Origin: Marinilactibacillus sp042660675
Lineage (GTDB): Bacteria; Bacillota; Bacilli; Lactobacillales; Carnobacteriaceae_A
Length of the DNA stretch: 62,338 bases
Direction of reading: 5' to 3'
NCBI RefSeq assembly: GCF_042660675.1
Contig: NZ_JBHSUL010000006.1
Coordinates: 1 to 62,338, forward strand
The notes under the pieces were generated by a model. That model had not been told where the DNA came from, ran no database searches, and saw only the letters and a program-made list of their open reading frames with translations. Of the stretch, positions 8,153 to 16,589 are shown one piece after another (the stretch's first letter is position 1; each line of letters opens with the position of its first letter). Both the position numbers and the translations under genes were made by a program.

Positions 8153-8572
8153 TTAAGCTTCTTCTGCTTCAGTTTCAGCAGTTTCTGCTCTAACCACGAA
8201 TTCTAAGATAGCCATTGGTGCGCCATCTCCTCTACGAGGTTCTGTTTTTAAAACACGAGTATATCCACCGTTACGCTCAGCGAAACGAGGAGCTAAATCA
8301 TTAAACAGTTTTTGTAATACTGTTTGTACTACGATTTCTTCTTCAGTTTCTGAAACAGTTGCTAATTCATTACGAACAAACGCTGCTGCTTGACGACGTG
8401 CGTGCAAGTCTCCACGTTTACCCAAAGTAACCATTTTATCAGTCATTTTAGATACTTCTTTTGCACGAGTTTCAGTCGTAGTGATACGCTCGTTAATAAT
8501 TAAGTCAGACGTTAGATCACGTAGCAATGCTTTACGTTGAGAACTAGTGCGTCCTAATTTACGATAGCCCAT
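8153..8572 (-). CDS. rplQ: 50S ribosomal protein L17 (bL17)
   Basis: Starts MGYRKLGRTSSQRKALLRDLTSDLI, the bL17 N-terminal signature, with GGAGGG before the ATG. At 139 residues it is longer than the ~120 of Bacillus: there is extra sequence around residues 72-90 (TVSETEEEIVVQTV) and an acidic tail (ETAETEAEEA). It is the last gene of the alpha operon, 27 bases after rpoA. Confidence 0.97.
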   Translation of the reverse strand: MGYRKLGRTSSQRKALLRDLTSDLIINERITTTETRAKEVSKMTDKMVTLGKRGDLHARRQAAAFVRNELATVSETEEEIVVQTVLQKLFNDLAPRFAERNGGYTRVLKTEPRRGDGAPMAILEFVVRAETAETEAEEA

Positions 8573-8599
8573 TAGTCGAAACCCTCCTTAACTACAAGA

Positions 8600-9544
8600 T
8601 TATTCTTCTTCGCGTAAGCCTAAATCAAGCTCACCCAGTTTGTATTTTACTTCTTCCAGTGATTTGCGTCCTAAGTTACGGACTTTCATCATTTCTGGTT
8701 CTGTTTTATTTGTCAGCTCTTGAACAGTGTTAATGCCAGCGCGCTTCAAACAGTTGTAAGAACGTACAGATAAATCAAGCTCTTCGATAGTCATCTCAAG
8801 CATTTTTTCCATCTGAGTTTCTTCTTTTTCAACCATGATTTCAGCTTCACGAGCTTCTTCTGTCAAGTTAACAAAGATATTTAAATGTTCTGTCATGATT
8901 TTCGCCGCTAAACTCACGCCATCCTCAGGTGAGATTGATCCATCAGTCCATACGTCAAGCGTTAACTTGTCGAACTGGTTTTTCTCTCCTACACGAGTAT
9001 CTTCTACATGATAATTCACACGGCTGATTGGGGTATAAATCGAATCAACCGGCAGTACACCAATTGGCATATCTTCATGTTTGTTGTGTTCAGCGCGAAC
9101 ATATCCTCTACCTTTTTGAGCTTCCATACGAGCATGCAAATGTCCGCCTTCGGAAACTGTACAAATGTAAAGGTCTGGGTTCATTATTTCAACATCACTG
9201 TCATAAATAATGTCAGCTGCTGTTACAGTTGCTGGTCCTTCAACATCTATCTCAATCGTTTTCGTTTCATCAGAATACAACTTAAGTGCAAGTTTTTTCA
9301 AGTTCAAGATGATGGCAGTCACATCTTCTACTACCCCATCGATCGCTGTGAATTCATGTAAAACACTATCGATCTGAATGTTTGTGACGGCAGCACCTGG
9401 CAAGGATGATAAAAGAATTCTGCGTAGAGAGTTCCCTAGAGTTGTACCATAGCCACGTTCAAGTGGTTCTACAATAAACTTACCGAATTTTCCATCCTCA
9501 CTGATCTCAACTGTCTCTATTACCGGTTTTTCAATTTCGATCAT
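8600..9544 (-). CDS. rpoA: DNA-directed RNA polymerase subunit alpha
   Basis: 314 residues, full length. The N-terminal assembly domain holds GYGTTLGNSLRRILLSSLPGAAVT (about 32-55), used for dimerisation and beta/beta' contact; the C-terminal domain (about 245-314) has LDLSVRSYNCLKRAGINTV and RNLGRKSLEEVK, the DNA- and activator-binding helices. It lies between rpsK and rplQ as in other Bacilli. Confidence 0.98.
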   Translation of the reverse strand: MIEIEKPVIETVEISEDGKFGKFIVEPLERGYGTTLGNSLRRILLSSLPGAAVTNIQIDSVLHEFTAIDGVVEDVTAIILNLKKLALKLYSDETKTIEIDVEGPATVTAADIIYDSDVEIMNPDLYICTVSEGGHLHARMEAQKGRGYVRAEHNKHEDMPIGVLPVDSIYTPISRVNYHVEDTRVGEKNQFDKLTLDVWTDGSISPEDGVSLAAKIMTEHLNIFVNLTEEAREAEIMVEKEETQMEKMLEMTIEELDLSVRSYNCLKRAGINTVQELTNKTEPEMMKVRNLGRKSLEEVKYKLGELDLGLREEE

Positions 9545-9605
9545 CTAGTCGTTTACCCCTTTCAAAACGTTCAGTTCACGCAATATTTTTTAAATGTCAC
9601 TACTA

Positions 9606-10007
9606 TTAAACGCGACGGCGTTTTGGAGGACGACATCCGTTGTGTGGTACCGGAGTTACGTCACGAATTGCAGTTACGTCTAAACCTGTTGCTTGTAATG
9701 AACGAATTGCAGCTTCACGACCAGAACCAGGTCCTTTAACAGTAACCTCAACTGATTTCATACCATTTTCCATTGAACCTTTTGCAGCTGCTTCTGCAGC
9801 CATTTGAGCAGCAAATGGAGTTGATTTCTTAGAACCTCTGAATCCTAAAGATCCTGCTGAAGACCATGAAATTGCATTACCATGAACATCAGTAATCATT
9901 ACGATTGTGTTGTTGAATGTTGAACGGATGTGAGCCACTCCGTGTTCAATATTCTTTTTAGCTCTTTTTTTACGAGAACGTGCTGCGGGTCTATTTGCTT
10001 TAGCCAT
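9606..10007 (-). CDS. rpsK: 30S ribosomal protein S11 (uS11)
   Basis: 133 residues; contains GVAHIRSTFNNTIV and the conserved GPGSGREAAIRSLQ block, and ends PHNGCRPPKRRRV, the standard uS11 tail. It forms part of the 30S platform near the mRNA exit. 29 bases separate it from rpsM, with AGGAGG before the ATG. Confidence 0.98.
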   Translation of the reverse strand: MAKANRPAARSRKKRAKKNIEHGVAHIRSTFNNTIVMITDVHGNAISWSSAGSLGFRGSKKSTPFAAQMAAEAAAKGSMENGMKSVEVTVKGPGSGREAAIRSLQATGLDVTAIRDVTPVPHNGCRPPKRRRV

Positions 10008-10036
10008 ACGTATATTGACCTCCTAACTTTAGGTAA

Positions 10037-10402
10037 TTATTTTTTCTTCCCAGCGATTGCTACTGCTTTACCCTTACGAGTACGAGCGTTGTTTTTAGTG
10101 TTTTGTCCACGAACTGGCAAACCACGACGGTGACGAATACCACGGTATGATCCGATTTCAATCAAACGTTTAATGTTTTGGTTTACTTCACGACGAAGGT
10201 CACCTTCAATTTTAAGTTTGTCTACTTCAGCACGGATCGCGTCCAATTGATCATTTGTCAATTCACGTACGCGAGTTTCTTCTGGAACACCTGCAGCTTC
10301 TAAAATACCTTTAGAAGTTGTTTTACCAATACCATAAATATAAGTTAATGAAATTACCACATGTTTATCACGTGGAATATCTACTCCTGCTACACGAGCC
10401 AT
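10037..10402 (-). CDS. rpsM: 30S ribosomal protein S13 (uS13)
   Basis: 121 residues starting MARVAGVDIPRDKHVVISLTYIYGIGKT; the basic tail (GQNTKNNARTRKGKAVAIAGKKK) reaches the subunit interface and P-site tRNA. AGGAGG precedes the ATG. Follows rpmJ. Confidence 0.98.
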   Translation of the reverse strand: MARVAGVDIPRDKHVVISLTYIYGIGKTTSKGILEAAGVPEETRVRELTNDQLDAIRAEVDKLKIEGDLRREVNQNIKRLIEIGSYRGIRHRRGLPVRGQNTKNNARTRKGKAVAIAGKKK

Positions 10403-10423
10403 ATATGAGCACCTCCTCTTTTA

Positions 10424-10537
10424 TTAACCTTGACGTTGCTTGTGTTTAGGATTCTCGCAGATAACCATTACACGGCCGTTACGACGAATCACTTTACATT
10501 TGTCACACATTTTTTTGACTGATGGTCTTACTTTCAT
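10424..10537 (-). CDS. rpmJ: 50S ribosomal protein L36 (bL36), zinc form
   Basis: 37 residues, MKVRPSVKKM at the start and HKQRQG at the end. The zinc ligands Cys11, Cys14, Cys27 and His32 are all present, so this is the zinc-binding (C+) version. GGAGGG lies before ATG 10537. Located between infA and rpsM as usual. Confidence 0.98.
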   Translation of the reverse strand: MKVRPSVKKMCDKCKVIRRNGRVMVICENPKHKQRQG

Positions 10538-10572
10538 GAAACTTTCCCTCCTTGGTTTTACGGAGTCTTAAG

Positions 10573-10791
10573 TTATTTGAATCGATACGTAATGCGTCCA
10601 CGAGTTAAATCATATGGAGACATTTCAACAGTTACTTTATCTCCAGGTAGAATACGGATATAATTCATACGAATTTTGCCCGAAACATGTGCTAGAATTT
10701 CGTGACCATTTTCAAGTTCAACTTTAAAACTTGCATTTGGCAGGGTTTCTAGTACTTTTCCTTCAATCTCAATAACATCGTCTTTTGCCAT
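10573..10791 (-). CDS. infA: Translation initiation factor IF-1
   Basis: 72 residues, the standard IF-1 size: a single OB fold (MAKDDVIEIEGKVLETLPNASF ... ILPGDKVTVEMSPYDLTRGRITYRFK) that binds the ribosomal A site during initiation. AGGAGG precedes the ATG. Unlike most Firmicutes, map is not found between adk and infA; instead infA has its own promoter embedded in the adk terminator. Confidence 0.98.
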   Translation of the reverse strand: MAKDDVIEIEGKVLETLPNASFKVELENGHEILAHVSGKIRMNYIRILPGDKVTVEMSPYDLTRGRITYRFK

Positions 10792-10913
10792 GTCGAGTTT
10801 CCTCCTTCAATGACTCTCTTTTGTACGCATGAAATTGTGAGGGCAGACTGCTCTCACATTTTCTTGATTATAAATGTTTTGTTTAACCGTCATGCCAACA
10901 CGACGCTCGAAAT

Positions 10914-10942
10914 ATTATACCACGCAAAAAAAGCTGTTGCAA
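10914..10942 (-). promoter_or_regulatory. Promoter of infA-rpmJ-rpsM-rpsK-rpoA-rplQ
   Basis: On the minus strand TTGCAA (10937-10942), 17 bases, then TATAAT (10914-10919) preceded by TGG, an extended -10. The -35 lies inside the adk terminator hairpin. The ~115-nt leader that follows has a stem GTGAG...CTCAC with inner GCAG/CTGC near 10838-10858. Confidence 0.75.
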
Positions 10943-10952
10943 GCTCTTTTTA
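10924..10952 (-). terminator. Terminator after adk
   Basis: On the minus strand AAAAAGAGCT and AGCTTTTTTT pair around TGCAAC, about six bases after the adk stop. It probably only partly separates the spc and alpha groups. Confidence 0.7.
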
Positions 10953-10957
10953 TATGA

Positions 10958-11602
10958 CTATTTCAAAATATTTCGAATATCTTCAAATACAGAATCCGGA
11001 TTTTGTTCTCCGTTGATATTTCTTACGATTCCTTCTTCTTCGTAATATGCAGCAAGCTCTTTTGTCTGTGCTTCATTTACTTCGATACGTCTTTCAACAG
11101 TCTCTGGTTTATCATCTTCACGCTGATAAAAATCATGACCGCCACATTGATCACATGTTCCTTCAACCTTCGTTGAATTGAACAGTTTGTGATACGTTGC
11201 TCCACAATTAGAGCAGATGAAGCGACCGGTTAGACGTTCCATAAGGATATCTCTGTCGACTTTAATGTACAACACATCATCCAAGGCACGACCAGAGCTG
11301 CTAAGTGCTTTTTTCAAAGCATCTGCTTGATTCAACGTACGCGGGTAGCCATCCAATAAGAACCCGTTCTGAGCATCAGCTTCTTCAAGACGCTCTTTCA
11401 CGATACCATTGGTCACTTCGTCAGGTACGAGGTCTCCAGCATCTATAAACTTTTTAGCTTCCTTGCCTAAGGGTGTTTCGTTTTTCATCGCTGCACGGAA
11501 CATGTCGCCTGTGGATATATGAGGTATCCCGTAGGTTTCTGTAATACGTGAAGCTTGAGTTCCTTTCCCTGCGCCCGGAAGGCCTAAAAGAATCAGATTC
11601 AT
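10958..11602 (-). CDS. adk: Adenylate kinase, zinc LID type
   Basis: Interconverts ATP + AMP and 2 ADP. 214 residues with P-loop GLPGAGKGT (7-15), AMP-binding TGDMFRAA, and a LID domain carrying Cys130, Cys133, Cys150 and Cys153, the structural zinc site of Gram-positive enzymes. It follows secY after 132 bases that hold a short hairpin but no clear promoter. Confidence 0.98.
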   Translation of the reverse strand: MNLILLGLPGAGKGTQASRITETYGIPHISTGDMFRAAMKNETPLGKEAKKFIDAGDLVPDEVTNGIVKERLEEADAQNGFLLDGYPRTLNQADALKKALSSSGRALDDVLYIKVDRDILMERLTGRFICSNCGATYHKLFNSTKVEGTCDQCGGHDFYQREDDKPETVERRIEVNEAQTKELAAYYEEEGIVRNINGEQNPDSVFEDIRNILK

Positions 11603-11734
11603 GGTTGTTTCCTCCTTGACTAATTCCTAACTTTTACATTTTTAGGAAAAAAAGATCGATTTACCCATCGATGAGGCTATAAATACCTATGGGGCAAATC
11701 GTCTATTTTCGTACAAAGGATAAAAGATTCAACT

Positions 11735-13030
11735 TTATCTTTGAATAAATCCTTGATAGCTTTTTTTACTGAGTAGTCCTTCTAGTTGTCTCATTGAATC
11801 AAGTGCTACTCCGACTACGATTAGTAGACTTGTACCACCTAAAGCAAGTGAGCTAGGAAGATTCCAAAGCGCTGAAGCTATTATAGGAAGTATAGATATG
11901 ACGCCTAAATACAAAGCACCAACCGTGCTCAGTCTGATCAGCATGTATCCAAGATATTCTTCCGTGGCTTTACCAGGACGAATACTAGGGATATAACCAT
12001 TTTGTTTCTGAAGATTTTCAGCAGCTTTTTCAGGATTTACCTGAATAAACGCATAGAAGTACGTAAATACGACGATCAACAGAAGATACAAAGCAGCTCC
12101 AGCTGGTTCTTGTAGATTGAATATACCATTCAAGAATTTAAACCATCCAGCATTCTGATGACTTGAAGCAAAATATCCTAGGATAATCTGAGGAGTTGAT
12201 AAGAATGAACTCGCAAAGATAACCGGGATAACACCTGCTGAGTTGACTTTAAGCGGCAATACTGCACCGTCTTTTGTTTCACTTGCACGTTTAGAATAAC
12301 GTACAGGTATATTGCGTTTAGCATTCTCCATATAGGTTACAGCGATAACGAGTACGATCATAGCAATGATTACTCCAAGAGTAAACAAGAGACTTTGAAC
12401 GATTTCATCACCAGCATTACGAATTTGTATATTGTAGAATTGAACGATATCTTCTGGAAGACGTGCAACGATACCTGAGAAAATGATCAGCGATGTTCCG
12501 TTTCCGAAACCATGCACTGTAATCATTTCACCCAGCCACATTACAAGCATCGTTCCTGCAGTCAGCATAATTGCGATAGCAATGTATGTTGAAGGCCCTG
12601 GATTGTTTACCAATCCAAATTCAGTCAATGCATTGAATCCGTAAGAGATCCCCATAGCTTGGAAGAAAGCTAATACAATTGTTAAATAGCGAGTTACCTG
12701 ATTAAGCTTCTTTCTACCAACTTCTCCTTGTTCTGCCCATTCCTTGAATTTCGGAAGGACATCCATTTGAAGAAGCTGAACCACGATCGAAGCCGTGATG
12801 TATGGTGAAACACCTAGAGCGAAAACTGAGTAACTCCCTAAGGCTCCCCCACCGAATGTATCCAATAAGTTAAATAAACCTGTTGAAGACAAATCGTTAA
12901 GTGCATTTGCATTTACGCCAGGAACCGTTATATGGGTACCTAAACGAAATACAACTAAAATTCCAAGAGTGAACAACACTCGTGTTCGAACATCTTTTTC
13001 TTTAATAGCACCTTTAATCAGCTCGATCAT
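11735..13030 (-). CDS. secY: Preprotein translocase subunit SecY
   Basis: 431 residues, ten membrane helices, the pore of the Sec channel. The N-terminal plug region (GVNANALNDL) and the cytoplasmic loop with NIPVRYSKRA are recognisable. Lies 3 bases after rplO, so translation is coupled. SecE, its partner, is encoded at 46199. Confidence 0.97.
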   Translation of the reverse strand: MIELIKGAIKEKDVRTRVLFTLGILVVFRLGTHITVPGVNANALNDLSSTGLFNLLDTFGGGALGSYSVFALGVSPYITASIVVQLLQMDVLPKFKEWAEQGEVGRKKLNQVTRYLTIVLAFFQAMGISYGFNALTEFGLVNNPGPSTYIAIAIMLTAGTMLVMWLGEMITVHGFGNGTSLIIFSGIVARLPEDIVQFYNIQIRNAGDEIVQSLLFTLGVIIAMIVLVIAVTYMENAKRNIPVRYSKRASETKDGAVLPLKVNSAGVIPVIFASSFLSTPQIILGYFASSHQNAGWFKFLNGIFNLQEPAGAALYLLLIVVFTYFYAFIQVNPEKAAENLQKQNGYIPSIRPGKATEEYLGYMLIRLSTVGALYLGVISILPIIASALWNLPSSLALGGTSLLIVVGVALDSMRQLEGLLSKKSYQGFIQR

Positions 13031-13033
13031 AAA

Positions 13034-13486
13034 TTAGATCACCTCTACTGATCCACCGGCAGCTTCAATCGCTTCTTTCGCAGCAGTTGAAAACTTGTGT
13101 GCTTTAACAGTAAGTTTGCGATCAACGTTTCCTTTCGCCAATACTTTCACACCGGATTTTTTGTTTTTAACAACACCTGTTTCAATCAATAATTCTGGAG
13201 TTACTTCTGTATCTGCGTCAAAACGATTCAATGAATCTAAGTTAACGATCGCGAATTCTTTACGGTTGTAGTTTGTGAACCCACGTTTTGGTAATGTTTG
13301 GAATAATGGAGTTTGTCCACCTTCGAACCCTAGACGAGTTCCACCACCTGAACGAGCTTTTTGTCCTTTTTGACCACGACCTGATGTTTTACCATTACCA
13401 GAAGACGAACCACGTCCAACACGGTTACGTGTTTTACGAGAACCTTCTGCAGGTTTTAATTCATGAAGTTTCATAAATCTTGGCAC
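13034..13486 (-). CDS. rplO: 50S ribosomal protein L15 (uL15)
   Basis: 150 residues starting MPRFMKLHELKPAEGSRK; residues ~24-50 form the Gly/Lys/Arg-rich RNA-binding arm (GRGSSSGNGKTSGRGQKGQ), followed by GFEGGQTPLFQTLPKRGF. The family usually starts at MKLHEL, so the start could also be ATG 13474; GGAGG lies 7 bases before ATG 13486, which favours the longer form. Confidence 0.96.
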   Translation of the reverse strand: MPRFMKLHELKPAEGSRKTRNRVGRGSSSGNGKTSGRGQKGQKARSGGGTRLGFEGGQTPLFQTLPKRGFTNYNRKEFAIVNLDSLNRFDADTEVTPELLIETGVVKNKKSGVKVLAKGNVDRKLTVKAHKFSTAAKEAIEAAGGSVEVI

Positions 13487-13510
13487 CTCCTTTAGTTAAA
13501 CTTAGACTTA

Positions 13511-13690
13511 CTAAACTTCTTTTACGTCAATTAAATGAGCGATTTTCTTGATTGCGCCTCTGACTGCATCATTATCTGGTCTTACAACAGAAGAGTTTGT
13601 TTTTCTAAGACCTAAAGATTTAACTACCTGATGTTGGTTTTGAGGACGACCAATTAAACTACGCTTTAAAGTAATTTCTAGATTTGCCAT
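13511..13690 (-). CDS. rpmD: 50S ribosomal protein L30 (uL30)
   Basis: 59 residues from ATG 13690 to TAG 13511: MANLEITLKRSLIGRPQNQH at the start and KIAHLIDVKEV at the end, the normal short bacterial uL30. GGAGGG lies before the start. It fills the gap between rpsE and rplO. Confidence 0.97.
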   Translation of the reverse strand: MANLEITLKRSLIGRPQNQHQVVKSLGLRKTNSSVVRPDNDAVRGAIKKIAHLIDVKEV

Positions 13691-13704
13691 TGTGTCATCC
13701 CTCC

Positions 13705-14208
13705 TTATCCAAGTAATTCTTCTACAGATTTGCCACGAAGTTTTGCAACTTCTTCAGCGCGTTTTAATTGACTAATACCATCGATAGTTGCACGAACCAT
13801 GTTGATTGGAGAACTAGATCCAACTGATTTAGATGAAACATCTTGTACACCAGCTAATTCCAGTACGGCACGAACAGGTCCACCAGCAGAAATACCAGAA
13901 CCGGCTACGGCTGGTTTCATGATGATATTTCCGCCACCGTGGCGTCCGATAACTTCGTGAGGTAATGTAGTTCCGACCATTGGTACTTCTACAAGGTTAG
14001 TTTTAGCTGCTTCAATCGCTTTACGGATTGCTTCAGGAACTTCTTGTGCTTTACCAGTACCGAATCCTACATGTCCATTTTTGTCTCCAACGACTACTAG
14101 CGCTGCGAAACGTAGACGACGTCCACCTTTAACAACTTTAGTTACGCGGTTAATTTCTACTACGCGATCTTCAATGTCTAATTTTGCTGCATCAATATGA
14201 GTTGTCAT
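13705..14208 (-). CDS. rpsE: 30S ribosomal protein S5 (uS5)
   Basis: 167 residues with the double-stranded-RNA-binding-like N-terminal domain (LDIEDRVVEINRVTKVVKGGRRLRFAALVVVGD) and the C-terminal GSGISAGGPVRAVLELAGV block. The VVKGGRR loop, where spectinomycin resistance changes occur, looks wild type. AGGAGG is before the ATG. Confidence 0.98.
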   Translation of the reverse strand: MTTHIDAAKLDIEDRVVEINRVTKVVKGGRRLRFAALVVVGDKNGHVGFGTGKAQEVPEAIRKAIEAAKTNLVEVPMVGTTLPHEVIGRHGGGNIIMKPAVAGSGISAGGPVRAVLELAGVQDVSSKSVGSSSPINMVRATIDGISQLKRAEEVAKLRGKSVEELLG

Positions 14209-14230
14209 GTACCTTAACTCCTCCTTTACT

Positions 14231-14587
14231 CTAGAATGTTAGTCCGTTTTCGCGAGCTGCGTCAGCTAATGCTTTAACACGCCCGTGATATTGATATCCA
14301 CCACGATCAAATACTACTTCTGTAACGTTTTTCTCACTTGCACGTTCAGCTACTAATTTTCCAACAGCTGCAGCTAAAGCAACTTTAGAATCACCTGAAA
14401 CATTAGTATCCAAAGTAGATGCACTTGCGAGCGTTACACCCTCTACGTCATCAATTACTTGAGCATAGATGTGTTTATTAGAACGGAATACGTTCAAACG
14501 TGGGCGCGCTGCAGTACCAGAAAGATTTCTACGGACACGTTTGTGTCTTTTTTGGCGTAACTTATTTTTATCTGGTTTTGTAATCAC
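14231..14587 (-). CDS. rplR: 50S ribosomal protein L18 (uL18)
   Basis: 118 residues; binds 5S rRNA with L5 in the central protuberance. I start it at GTG 14587 (VITKPDKNK, matching the family's MITK...), because AGGTG lies 6 bases upstream; the GTG at 14596 is inside that ribosome binding site. Conserved block RLNVFRSNKHIYAQVIDD. It is separated from rplF by 214 bases that fold strongly (see 14599-14801), which is unusual in this operon. Confidence 0.96.
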   Translation of the reverse strand: MITKPDKNKLRQKRHKRVRRNLSGTAARPRLNVFRSNKHIYAQVIDDVEGVTLASASTLDTNVSGDSKVALAAAVGKLVAERASEKNVTEVVFDRGGYQYHGRVKALADAARENGLTF

Positions 14588-14598
14588 AATTGTCACCT

Positions 14599-14801
14599 CT
14601 TCATAGTTAATTACTCAGTTCAAATTGAGTATTGTGTTCTTCAGGTCAACGCAAAGTTAAGTCGAACGATTTAATGACTGATGTCAGCTAACTGACACAG
14701 AAATACGTCGGAATAGTTTCAAACCGAGCAGTAAGATCATACGCAGGGTATGATCTGCAACTGATTTTAGACATTCCAAGTTTGTGTTCGACTTGAATGC
14801 A
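14599..14801 (-). ncRNA. Structured intercistronic element between rplF and rplR
   Basis: The gap holds an outer perfect 9-bp pairing (AAGTCGAAC 14659-14667 with GTTCGACTT 14786-14794) that closes ~120 nt containing two perfect hairpins: AGATCATAC/GTATGATCT (14734-14756) and TGTCAG/CTGACA (14682-14697). A further GGAAT/ATTCC pairing can form between them. No reading frame, no T-run and no clear promoter lie inside. It would be part of the ribosomal protein mRNA. No RNA family is recognised; it could be a regulatory or processing element or a degenerate repeat. Confidence 0.55.
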
Positions 14802-15338
14802 TTATTTACCTGTTTTACCTTCTTTACGACGAACTTGCTCGCCTTGGTAACGAATTCCTTTACCTTTATATGGCTCAGGGGGACGAATAGCTCTAATGTT
14901 TGCAGCTAATGCGCCAACTTTTTCTTTGTTAGCACCTTTAACTACTACAGTAGTATTTGATGGAACTTCAACAGTTAAGCCTTCGATTTCTTCGAATTCA
15001 ACTGTGTGTGAAAGACCAACGTTTAATACTAATGTTTTACCTTGCAATTGTGCACGGTAACCAACACCGATTAACTCAAGTGTTTTCTGGAATCCTTCAG
15101 TAACACCTTCTACCATGTTGTTCACGACAGCGCGTGTAGTTCCATGGATAGTACGGCTTGCTTTAGATTCATCAGGTCTTGTAAATGTCATTACGTTATC
15201 TTCAATGTTAATTGAAATAACTGGGCTTAATGTACGTGATAACTCGCCATTTTTACCTTTAACTGTGATTTCTGTTCCGTTAAGGTCGATTTCTACACCT
15301 TCTGGAATAGTAATAGGTTTATTTCCGATACGACTCAA
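14802..15338 (-). CDS. rplF: 50S ribosomal protein L6 (uL6)
   Basis: 178 residues, two L6 domains, starting MSRIGNKPITIPEGVEI and ending with PYKGKGIRYQGEQVRRKEGKTGK, the rRNA-contacting tail next to the sarcin-ricin loop. GGAGG precedes the ATG. Confidence 0.98.
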   Translation of the reverse strand: MSRIGNKPITIPEGVEIDLNGTEITVKGKNGELSRTLSPVISINIEDNVMTFTRPDESKASRTIHGTTRAVVNNMVEGVTEGFQKTLELIGVGYRAQLQGKTLVLNVGLSHTVEFEEIEGLTVEVPSNTTVVVKGANKEKVGALAANIRAIRPPEPYKGKGIRYQGEQVRRKEGKTGK

Positions 15339-15369
15339 AGTACGGCACCTCCTTCATTCTTTATGTTTA

Positions 15370-15768
15370 TTACCAAACGTACGCGAGGACTTCTCCACCG
15401 ATGTTTTTAGAACGAGCAGTTTTATCAGTTACAACGCCTTCAGACGTAGAAACAAGCGCAACTCCTAAACCGTTCAATACTTTTGGCATTTCTTCTGCTT
15501 TTACGTAGACACGTAATCCTGGTTTTGAAATACGTTTCAAGCCAGTAATAACGCGTTCGTCATTTTGACCATATTTCAAGAAAATGCGGACGATTCCTTG
15601 TTTGTCATCTTCCACGAATTCGATATCTTTTACGAATCCTTCATTTTTCAGGATTTGGGCCATACCTTTTTTAATGTTTGAAGCAGGAATTTCTACTTTC
15701 GTATGACGAGCATTATTAGCATTACGTACACGAGTCAAGAAATCTGCGATAGGATCTGTCATGACCAT
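15370..15768 (-). CDS. rpsH: 30S ribosomal protein S8 (uS8)
   Basis: 132 residues, MVMTDPIADFLTRVRNANNARH at the start and STSEGVVTDKTARSKNIGGEVLAYVW at the end. In other bacteria S8 represses this operon at the L5 gene; no such site could be identified here. GGAGG is 9 bases before the first ATG. Confidence 0.98.
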   Translation of the reverse strand: MVMTDPIADFLTRVRNANNARHTKVEIPASNIKKGMAQILKNEGFVKDIEFVEDDKQGIVRIFLKYGQNDERVITGLKRISKPGLRVYVKAEEMPKVLNGLGVALVSTSEGVVTDKTARSKNIGGEVLAYVW

Positions 15769-15803
15769 TCGTTATATCCTCCTTTGTGACAAGTTTTCTA
15801 TTT

Positions 15804-15989
15804 TTACCAGCTTGCTTTTTTCAAGCCTGGAATTTGTCCTTTATAAGCTAGCTCACGCAAGCAAATACGGCACAATTTAAATTGTTGATATACTGAATGT
15901 GGGCGTCCACAACGTTCACAACGAGTATACTCACGAGTCGAAAACTTGGCTGGTTTTTTATTCTTTTGAATCATCGATTTTTTAGCCAT
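15804..15989 (-). CDS. rpsN: 30S ribosomal protein S14, type Z (uS14)
   Basis: 61 residues, the short zinc-binding form, with Cys24, Cys27, Cys40 and Cys43 intact. Starts MAKKSMIQKNKKPAKF and ends KGQIPGLKKASW. GGAGGG precedes it. A zinc-free paralog, common in Firmicutes, is not in this window. Confidence 0.98.
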   Translation of the reverse strand: MAKKSMIQKNKKPAKFSTREYTRCERCGRPHSVYQQFKLCRICLRELAYKGQIPGLKKASW

Positions 15990-16022
15990 TTCTACATTTT
16001 CCCTCCTAATAAGGTGTCGTGG

Positions 16023-16562
16023 TTATTTTTGGAACGGCATTCCCAATTGTCCAAGTAATTCACGAGCTTCTTCATCTGTATTAGCCGTTGTAACGATAAC
16101 GATGTCCATTCCGCGAACTTTATCAACATCATCATAGTCGATCTCTGGGAAGATCAGTTGCTCTTTAACACCTAGCGTGTAGTTTCCACGTCCGTCGAAA
16201 GCATTTTTGCTAACTCCACGGAAGTCACGTACACGAGGTAGAGAAACAGTTACTAATTTGTCCAAGAAATCATACATACGTTCACCACGTAAAGTTACTT
16301 TAGTACCAATTGGCATACCTTCACGTAAACGAAAAGCAGCGATAGATTTTTTAGCATGAGTAACAATTGGTTTCTGTCCTGAAATAAGCGTTAATTCTTC
16401 TACAGCTTTGTCTAGATTTTTAGTATTTGATACAGCGTCACCAACACCGATGTTTAAGACGATTTTGTCTACAACTGGTGCTTGCATAACTGAATTATAC
16501 TCAAATTTTTCAACTAATGATGGACGTACATCATTAAGATATTTATCTTTAAGGCGTGTCAT
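16023..16562 (-). CDS. rplE: 50S ribosomal protein L5 (uL5)
   Basis: 179 residues; 5S rRNA-binding protein contacting P-site tRNA. Conserved blocks KIVLNIGVGDAV, ITGQKP-type LISGQKPIVTHAKKSIAAFRLR and RDFRGVSKNAFDGRGNYTLG are all present. Confidence 0.98.
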   Translation of the reverse strand: MTRLKDKYLNDVRPSLVEKFEYNSVMQAPVVDKIVLNIGVGDAVSNTKNLDKAVEELTLISGQKPIVTHAKKSIAAFRLREGMPIGTKVTLRGERMYDFLDKLVTVSLPRVRDFRGVSKNAFDGRGNYTLGVKEQLIFPEIDYDDVDKVRGMDIVIVTTANTDEEARELLGQLGMPFQK

Positions 16563-16589
16563 TTATGAATGCCCTCCTTCCCTACTATA

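Noticed and set aside
14599..14801. A tRNA or tRNA-like gene in the rplF-rplR gap
   Set aside because: The hairpins do not form a cloverleaf: no T-arm GGTTCGA and no 7-bp acceptor stem.
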